From: SIG701 sp045539595
GTDB taxonomy: Bacteria > Bacillota > Clostridia > Oscillospirales > CAG-272
NCBI GenBank assembly: GCA_045539595.1
Contig: JAZQFQ010000073.1
Location: 1-17,910 of the forward strand
Direction: 5' to 3'
DNA length: 17,910 bases
Shown: positions 14,283 through 17,910 of the stretch, piece after piece
Layout: every line of letters begins with the position of its first letter
Numbering within the stretch: position 1 is the stretch's first letter
Notes under the pieces: generated by a model
What the model was told of the DNA's origin: nothing
The model's input: only the letters and a program-made list of their open reading frames with translations
Databases searched by the model: none
Translations under genes and position numbers: made by a program

Positions 14283-15287
14283 ATGAACGGTGAATCCACG
14301 CTGAAAGGAATACTGATACGCGGAGTGGGCGGGCTTTACAGAGTCTGCCCTTTGCCGCTTGTGCCGGGCGCACCGATTTTGTCCTGTCGGGCGCGGGGCG
14401 TATTTCGCCACGAAAAGATTTCGCCTCTTCCCGGGGACACCGTGATCCTTCGGCGAGACAGCGATGCACCCGTCAATCCGCACACGGATTCGGCAGATGC
14501 CGAATATGTAATTGACGAGATCCTCCCCCGCACCAATATGCTGGTGCGTCCCCCTCTTGCCAATCTGACCCATCTGTTTTTGATGATTCCCTCCGCCCAT
14601 CCAGCACCGGATCTGCTGACAGCGGACAAGTTGATCTCTATCGCGGAGGTCAACAACATCGAACCTGTCATTGTGATCTCCAAGCAGGATCTGGACCCCA
14701 CTGCGTCCGAAGACATCCGACAAATGTATGCATCTGCTGGATTTTCGACATTTGTCGTTTCCGTGGACAACCCCGCATCCGTACAGCAGCTGCGGAAGTT
14801 TATCCTGTCTCTTTCCGCTGCAGATCGCCCGATCACGGCGGCCTTCGCCGGTGCCTCCGCGGCAGGAAAATCCACCATGATGATGCAGCTATTCCCCGGT
14901 CTATCCCTGAAAACGGGGGATGTAAGCCGCAAAACGGAGCGCGGACGGCAGACTACCCGCCATGTGGAGTTGTTCCCCTTTGAGGAGGGAGAGCACATCT
15001 GTCTGATCGCCGACACACCGGGATTTTCTCTTTTGGATTTCACCCAGTTCAATTTCTTTGATCCGTCGGATCTTCCCTATTCTTTCCGTGAGTTCCACCC
15101 CCATATAGGCAATTGCCGATATACCAAATGCTCGCACACCAAAGAAGAAGGCTGTGCCATTCTGCAAGCCATCCGCAACGGTGAAATTTCCGCCCGGCGG
15201 CACGGGAGTTTTCTCGCCATGTACGAGGATCTGAAAAAGAAGCCGGACTGGAAACGCCGCAAGGAAGAAAGGAGCCGCCATGGTTGA
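14283..15287 (+). CDS. rsgA: Ribosome small-subunit-dependent GTPase RsgA (CpgA/YloQ)
   Basis: A 334-residue circularly permuted GTPase acting in late 30S maturation. After an N-terminal OB-like domain (about 1-70) the GTPase motifs appear in permuted order G4-G1-G3: SKQD at 133-136, P-loop GASAAGKST at 190-198, and DTPGF at 244-248. The C-terminal zinc site is C278, C283, H285, C291. G4 is usually NKxD in this family; here serine replaces asparagine. Start at 14283 has AGGAA (14270-14274) 8 nt upstream. In B. subtilis the orthologue is a PrkC substrate, which fits this neighbourhood. It overlaps thiN by 8 nt; rpe, which lies between them in B. subtilis, is missing. Confidence 0.95.
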   Translation: MNGESTLKGILIRGVGGLYRVCPLPLVPGAPILSCRARGVFRHEKISPLPGDTVILRRDSDAPVNPHTDSADAEYVIDEILPRTNMLVRPPLANLTHLFLMIPSAHPAPDLLTADKLISIAEVNNIEPVIVISKQDLDPTASEDIRQMYASAGFSTFVVSVDNPASVQQLRKFILSLSAADRPITAAFAGASAAGKSTMMMQLFPGLSLKTGDVSRKTERGRQTTRHVELFPFEEGEHICLIADTPGFSLLDFTQFNFFDPSDLPYSFREFHPHIGNCRYTKCSHTKEEGCAILQAIRNGEISARRHGSFLAMYEDLKKKPDWKRRKEERSRHG

Positions 15288-15912
15288 ACCTACCGCTCTC
15301 GTCTTTGTGGGTGGTCATTGCGATACTGCACGGGTCCCGCAGGAGATGCTGTCGGCCGACCTGATTATCGCGGCCGATTCCGGGCAGATCACGGCGGCGA
15401 AATGCGGCGTAATCCCTCACCTCATCGTCGGGGATTTTGATTCCTCCGATTTGCCGTCGCAAACCGATGCGGAAATTATCCGCGTTCCTGCCGAAAAGGA
15501 TGACACCGATACCATGCTGGCCTGTAATCTGGCTATACAGCGCGGGGCGCGTCGGATCACCATCCTGGGCGGAACCGGCGGTCGGATCGACCACTCCCTG
15601 TCCAATCTGTTTCTTTTGGAAAAATGGAAGGCCAACGGAATCGATATCGTCCTGTGCGATGGAGATAATCGGGTGCGCGTTCTCCTGGACGAAACCGTGC
15701 ATTTGTCCTCGGACGGATTCCGCTACTTCTCCCTGATCGCGCTGGAGCCGGCGACGGTATCCGTTTCCGGATGCAAATATCCCCTGCGGAGCGCGTCACT
15801 GATCCGTACCGAACCTTATGCTGTGAGCAACGAAATCATGGACGATGCGGCGCAGATCACGGTGTGCGGCGGGGTGGTTCTTCTGATCGAGAGCGGGCGG
15901 GAACCGATTTGA
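15280..15912 (+). CDS. thiN: Thiamine pyrophosphokinase
   Basis: A 210-residue enzyme transferring pyrophosphate from ATP to thiamine to make thiamine diphosphate. Motifs in order: AADSG (31-35), the acidic GDFDS (51-55), KDDTD (73-77) and GGTGGRIDHSLSN (97-109), then a C-terminal thiamine-binding beta domain. The start at 15280 lies inside the end of rsgA, with AAAGGAGC (15268-15275) upstream, so translation is coupled. Length matches B. subtilis ThiN (about 214). It is followed 44 nt later by spoVM, again as in B. subtilis. Confidence 0.95.
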   Translation: MVEPTALVFVGGHCDTARVPQEMLSADLIIAADSGQITAAKCGVIPHLIVGDFDSSDLPSQTDAEIIRVPAEKDDTDTMLACNLAIQRGARRITILGGTGGRIDHSLSNLFLLEKWKANGIDIVLCDGDNRVRVLLDETVHLSSDGFRYFSLIALEPATVSVSGCKYPLRSASLIRTEPYAVSNEIMDDAAQITVCGGVVLLIESGREPI

Positions 15913-15920
15913 CTCTGTGT

Positions 15921-15928
15921 CATATACT
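15921..15928 (+). promoter_or_regulatory. Candidate sigma-E -10 box for spoVM
   Basis: CATATACT differs at one position from the B. subtilis sigma-E -10 consensus CATACA(A/C)T and would start transcription near 15935, leaving a short leader containing GGAGGG. I see no convincing sigma-E -35 at the right spacing, so this rests on the -10 and on the known mother-cell expression of spoVM. Confidence 0.3.
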
Positions 15929-15956
15929 GTAGTAAGTACACGTAGGAGGGACACAT

Positions 15957-16031
15957 ATGAAAATCGTTATCGTAAAATCCCCGAAAGTATTGATTCCGTT
16001 TCTGCGGCGATTTTTCAAATTGAATGGATAG
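15957..16031 (+). CDS. spoVM: Stage V sporulation protein SpoVM (24-residue peptide)
   Basis: A 24-codon ORF opening MKIVIVKSP, with GGAGGG at 15945-15950 six nt before the ATG. It aligns without gaps to the 26-residue B. subtilis SpoVM as I remember it: K2, K7, P9, K10, L12 and R17 are shared, including proline 9, which is important for recognising positive membrane curvature. The rest is an amphipathic helix (VLIPFLRRFFKL). SpoVM anchors the SpoIVA coat basement layer to the forespore membrane. The position after thiN matches B. subtilis synteny. P14 replaces a glycine position and F19-F20 are unusual, so the peptide is divergent. It is short enough to be missed by default gene callers. Confidence 0.88.
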   Translation: MKIVIVKSPKVLIPFLRRFFKLNG

Positions 16032-16036
16032 TATCA

Positions 16037-16063
16037 AAAACCGGAAGTAAAACTTCCGGTTTT
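16037..16063. terminator. Bidirectional terminator between spoVM and the minus-strand gene
   Basis: CCGGAAGT (16041-16048) pairs with ACTTCCGG (16052-16059) around an AAA loop, flanked by A4 on the left and T4 on the right. It lies 5 nt after spoVM and 11 nt past the end of the convergent gene, so it can end both transcripts. Confidence 0.85.
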
Positions 16064-16074
16064 CTCAATGATGG

Positions 16075-16518
16075 CTATTCGCACCGCAGACGCCCCAATG
16101 TATCCGCCTCGGCCGATTCAAATGCCATCATTCGCTGCCCCAAAGCCAGCGCGTCGGGATCGCATCCGCGATCGGCCAGATTCGCCATCGTACGCCCCAT
16201 CCGTCCGGCGCTGTCCCGGGAGCTGTCCTGCAAAAGTTCAGCCAACTCCTGCTGCGTGGACAGATGCATAGTCTCCAGCAAAACGCCGCCGCGCACGGAA
16301 AGACGATCCCGCAAGGAGAAGCGTGCGCCGCCTAAATCCTTCTCCTGGAGCAGCAGTTGGGCCCGATTTGCACATGCCGCGTACATTTCCAACTGCGCCG
16401 CCGTTTCTGCCAGCAGTTTCTTGTCGCGGATTTTTGACGTGATGCCGCAGATGGTTTCGCAGCCGCTCCGGGCTTCTATATAGATTTCATTCAAAAGGAC
16501 TTTTGTGGGGTTTTCCAT
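16075..16518 (-). CDS. Uncharacterised all-helical protein
   Basis: A 147-residue soluble protein predicted by eye to be nearly all helix, in four long amphipathic segments, with no signal peptide or membrane segment. The opening LLNEIYIEARSG and the later ANLADRGCDPDALALGQRMMAFE resemble a family of unnamed clostridial proteins with a ferritin-like four-helix layout (typically LLNEIY-N-A-MG...), recalled from memory. No clear di-iron ExxH ligands are visible here. The start is well supported: AGGAGC (16529-16524 on the minus strand) lies 5 nt before the ATG. It converges on spoVM across a shared terminator and has a sigma-G-like -10 upstream. A longer plus-strand frame across the same bases lacks such signals. 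Function unknown. Confidence 0.72.
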   Translation of the reverse strand: MENPTKVLLNEIYIEARSGCETICGITSKIRDKKLLAETAAQLEMYAACANRAQLLLQEKDLGGARFSLRDRLSVRGGVLLETMHLSTQQELAELLQDSSRDSAGRMGRTMANLADRGCDPDALALGQRMMAFESAEADTLGRLRCE

Positions 16519-16543
16519 AGGATGCTCCTGTCTTGTTTTTTGT

Positions 16544-16571
16544 TAGTATGCCGCCAATTCTTTAAAAATAC
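16544..16571 (-). promoter_or_regulatory. Candidate sigma-G (forespore) promoter
   Basis: On the minus strand CATACTA (16550-16544) matches the sigma-G -10 consensus CATnMTA exactly. A GTATT box 16 bp upstream matches four of five positions of the GYATR -35, one base closer than usual. The start point would fall near 16537, just upstream of the AGGAGC ribosome binding site. The consensus is recalled from B. subtilis. Confidence 0.35.
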
Positions 16572-16582
16572 ACACGGAAAAC

Positions 16583-16611
16583 TTGACAAAACGAGCGCGG
16601 TATGATAAGAT
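16583..16611 (+). promoter_or_regulatory. Sigma-A promoter of tRNA-Ser
   Basis: Perfect -35 TTGACA (16583-16588), a 17-bp spacer and TAAGAT (16606-16611). The start point would be near 16618, about 13 nt before the mature tRNA 5' end. Confidence 0.75.
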
Positions 16612-16630
16612 ATTCAGAGTGAATCCATTC

Positions 16631-16719
16631 GGAGGGTTATCGAAGTGGTCATAACGAGGCGGTCTTGAAAACCGTTTGGGCGCACGCCCACGTGGGTTCG
16701 AATCCCACACCCTCCGCCA
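16631..16719 (+). tRNA. tRNA-Ser (UGA)
   Basis: An 89-nt class II tRNA with acceptor GGAGGGT/ACCCTCC, anticodon stem GCGGT/ACCGT around CTTGAAA with anticodon TGA at 16666-16668, a long variable arm (about GGGCGCACGCCC), T-loop TTCGAAT and encoded CCA ending at 16719. UGA reads UCN serine codons. It has its own promoter and terminator, and AT-rich accessory-looking DNA starts directly downstream. Confidence 0.97.
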
Positions 16720-16752
16720 AAAACTCCCGAATGAGATTCATTCGGGAGTTTT
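16720..16752 (+). terminator. Rho-independent terminator of tRNA-Ser
   Basis: AAAACTCCCGAATGA (16720-16734) pairs perfectly with TCATTCGGGAGTTTT (16738-16752) around a GAT loop. The 15-bp stem starts immediately after the tRNA CCA and ends in T4. Confidence 0.9.
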
Positions 16753-16888
16753 CCATATGGTTTATTATTCAATAATTGCTGTAGTCAATTTATCGATAAT
16801 TCAATTACCGCTTGCTGTTCTTTTTTTTTAGAAAAGAATATACTGATTGTGCAAGACAAAAACAAGTCTGCGGAAAGGAAAAAAGTTT

Positions 16889-17557
16889 ATGTTTGACACG
16901 ACACAAATCGGGAAAAGGATTTCTGAATTTAGAAAAGCAAAGGATATGACGCAGTACGAACTCGCGGACAAGTTATCCATCAGTTTTCAAGCTGTATCAA
17001 ATTGGGAACGCGGAAACTCTATGCCGGATATATCCAAACTTCCTGAACTTGCAGAAATATTCGGTGTAACCATTGATGATATTATCGGTCATAATAATAC
17101 GGTTTTGCATGATGTTATTTCTTCACAATCACCAAATGCCAATGAATATTCAGATGCAGATATTTCCGAGGCGGCATACCTCTTAAAACCTTCACAGATT
17201 GAAGACATTTTAATAAACACAGACTATCATCCACGTGTTTTATCAACAGTTCTCTCCTTTTTGGGTGATAAAACTATTGAAGAAATTACCGATGAACATA
17301 TCAAAAAAGGAAAAAGTGTTGCCGTTCTTCTTCCTTTTCTTCATTATGAAAAAATTGAAGAATTGGTGAGAATCGCAACAGAAAACGGCGAATCTATCAC
17401 CATGTTCATACCATTCTTAAGAGAATCCGCCATAAAAGCGTTTGCTTTTGAAGCATTTGAACACGGTGGTATAAGTGAGGCATCTGTGTTTTTGCCGTAT
17501 ATGAATGAGGCTGATATATTAGAACTTATGAAACTTGCATCGCAGACAAATAATTGA
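16889..17557 (+). CDS. XRE-family transcriptional regulator with C-terminal repeats
   Basis: A 222-residue protein. Residues 7-63 form a Cro/CI-type helix-turn-helix (IGKRISEFRKAKDMTQYELADKLSI, then SFQAVSNWERG and DISKLPELAEIFGVTIDDII), typical of SOS/phage-type and stress regulators. The C-terminal part has three imperfect repeats starting with hydrophobic-Pro-Phe motifs at about 147 (LLPFL), 173 (FIPFL) and 201 (FLPYM), each followed by a helix; an earlier degenerate unit may lie near 96. No peptidase or membrane segment is visible. The start at 16889 is preferred because AAAGGAA (16874-16880) lies 8 nt upstream; an upstream in-frame ATG at 16847 lacks one. The gene is AT-rich with A/T-ending codons, unlike its GC-rich neighbours, suggesting transfer. 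Target unknown. Confidence 0.85.
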   Translation: MFDTTQIGKRISEFRKAKDMTQYELADKLSISFQAVSNWERGNSMPDISKLPELAEIFGVTIDDIIGHNNTVLHDVISSQSPNANEYSDADISEAAYLLKPSQIEDILINTDYHPRVLSTVLSFLGDKTIEEITDEHIKKGKSVAVLLPFLHYEKIEELVRIATENGESITMFIPFLRESAIKAFAFEAFEHGGISEASVFLPYMNEADILELMKLASQTNN

Positions 17558-17582
17558 CTTATAATATAAATATGAGCATGGT

Positions 17583-17599
17583 GTAGGTTCAAATCCGAT
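17583..17599 (+). other. tRNA T-arm-like scrap
   Basis: GTAGG-TTCAAAT-CCGAT has the T-loop consensus and pairs at four of five T-stem positions (one G-U, one A-G mismatch), but no acceptor, D or anticodon arm can be placed around it. It lies between the XRE gene and the insertion sequence and may be a remnant of an attachment site or a chance match. Confidence 0.25.
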
Positions 17600-17660
17600 C
17601 ACAAAAAACGGAAAATATCTTTTTTATAGTCGATAGACAACAAAAACAGCACCTGCTGTG

Positions 17661-17700
17661 ATATGCACCCCAAAAGTTAGACACTTTTGGAGGTGCATAT
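17661..17700 (+). promoter_or_regulatory. Hairpin sequestering the transposase ribosome binding site
   Basis: Bases 17661-17677 pair with 17683-17700 in a 17-bp stem with one bulged A (17691) and a TAGAC loop. The transposase ribosome binding site GGAGGTG (17689-17695) lies inside the 3' arm. RNA read in from outside would fold and hide it. Confidence 0.75.
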
Positions 17701-17704
17701 TTTT

Positions 17705-17910
17705 ATGGGTAAAACAGGGAGAAAAAACAGAAGGTATTCCTCAGAATTCAAAATTTGTGTTATAATGGGTATGCGAGAACAGCGACTTAGTTATCACGAA
17801 ACAGTTCGGAGATATTGGAATACCGAAACACACTCCGAAGAATGTAATTATATAAATGTTATAAAAAGGTGGGAACGCATATTTTTAGAAGAAGGAGCCG
17901 AAGGTTTGAT
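17705..17910 (+). CDS. IS3-family transposase OrfA, 5' part
   Basis: The frame is open from ATG 17705 to the window end (68 codons plus two bases). The protein opens MGKTGRKNRRYSSEFK, the usual basic start of IS3 OrfA before the helix-turn-helix, and continues through VIKRWERIFLEEGAEGL, matching the WxxxYxxxGxxGL-type end of the first helix-turn-helix in this family. OrfA binds the terminal repeats; the catalytic DDE part is normally in OrfB or the -1 frameshift fusion, beyond this window. GGAGGTG lies 9 nt upstream inside a hairpin. The gene is AT-rich like the preceding regulator gene. Whether the element is intact is unknown. Confidence 0.85.
   Translation, partial: MGKTGRKNRRYSSEFKICVIMGMREQRLSYHETVRRYWNTETHSEECNYINVIKRWERIFLEEGAEGL

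Larger units (their letters stand above)
17659..17910 (+). mobile_element. Left end of an IS3-family insertion sequence (truncated by the window)
   Basis: The element appears to begin at or within two bases of a TG dinucleotide (17657-17660), followed by ATGCACCCCAAAAGTTAGACA. This resembles, from memory, the left terminal repeat of several IS3-family elements. The first transposase ORF begins 46 nt inside. The right end, second ORF and target duplication lie outside the window, so completeness cannot be judged. Confidence 0.75.

Noticed and set aside
15917..16483. 188-codon plus-strand frame downstream of thiN
   Set aside because: It overlaps spoVM in another frame and runs through the terminator; the opposite-strand gene has a well-placed ribosome binding site and better composition.
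16753..16888. Possible riboswitch or small RNA upstream of the XRE gene
   Set aside because: AT-rich with only short chance complementarities; the TATACT at 16839-16844 has no -35 at a normal distance, so no confident promoter or RNA can be named.

Overview
The window looks like the chromosome of an endospore-forming Gram-positive bacterium of class Clostridia, probably an Oscillospiraceae/Ruminococcaceae-type gut organism. Four observations support this: a gene order matching the Bacillus subtilis yloC-remA-gmk-rpoZ-...-priA-def-fmt-rsmB-rlmN-prpC-prkC-rsgA-...-thiN-spoVM block, strong GGAGG-type ribosome binding sites, sigma-A type promoters, and a SpoVM sporulation peptide. The genus cannot be fixed from sequence alone. 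The core genes are GC-rich and the last ~1.1 kb is visibly AT-rich.

Layout. (1) 1-500, minus strand: a tRNA cluster (Gly-UCC, Arg-UCU, His-GUG) with a near-consensus promoter, ending in a palindromic terminator beside a REP-like palindromic repeat. (2) 590-2816, plus: a three-gene unit of poorly characterised proteins (DUF5685 family, a J-domain protein with a cysteine-rich tail, a small polytopic membrane protein), closed by a terminator. (3) 2848-5161, plus: a strong promoter, then yicC, remA, gmk, rpoZ and a terminator. (4) 5194-11527, plus: priA, def, fmt, rsmB, rlmN, closely packed or overlapping. (5) 11545-16063, plus: an extended -10 promoter, then prpC (stp), prkC, rsgA, thiN and the 24-codon spoVM, closed by a terminator that may serve both strands. 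(6) 16075-16518, minus: an uncharacterised helical protein with a candidate forespore-type promoter. (7) 16583-16752, plus: promoter, tRNA-Ser(UGA), terminator. (8) 16753-17910: AT-rich DNA with an XRE-family regulator bearing C-terminal repeats, a tRNA T-arm-like scrap, and the left end and first ORF of an IS3-family element cut by the window edge.

The conserved block links nucleotide supply and transcription (Gmk, omega), replication restart (PriA), initiator-Met formylation and deformylation (Fmt, Def), rRNA methylation (RsmB, RlmN), 30S maturation (RsgA) and a Ser/Thr kinase-phosphatase pair (PrkC/PrpC). Compared with B. subtilis, coaBC (rpoZ-priA junction) and rpe (rsgA-thiN junction) are absent. 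I found no clear new defence or mobile system. The least explained parts are the DUF5685/J-domain/membrane unit, the minus-strand gene next to spoVM, and the AT-rich right end.
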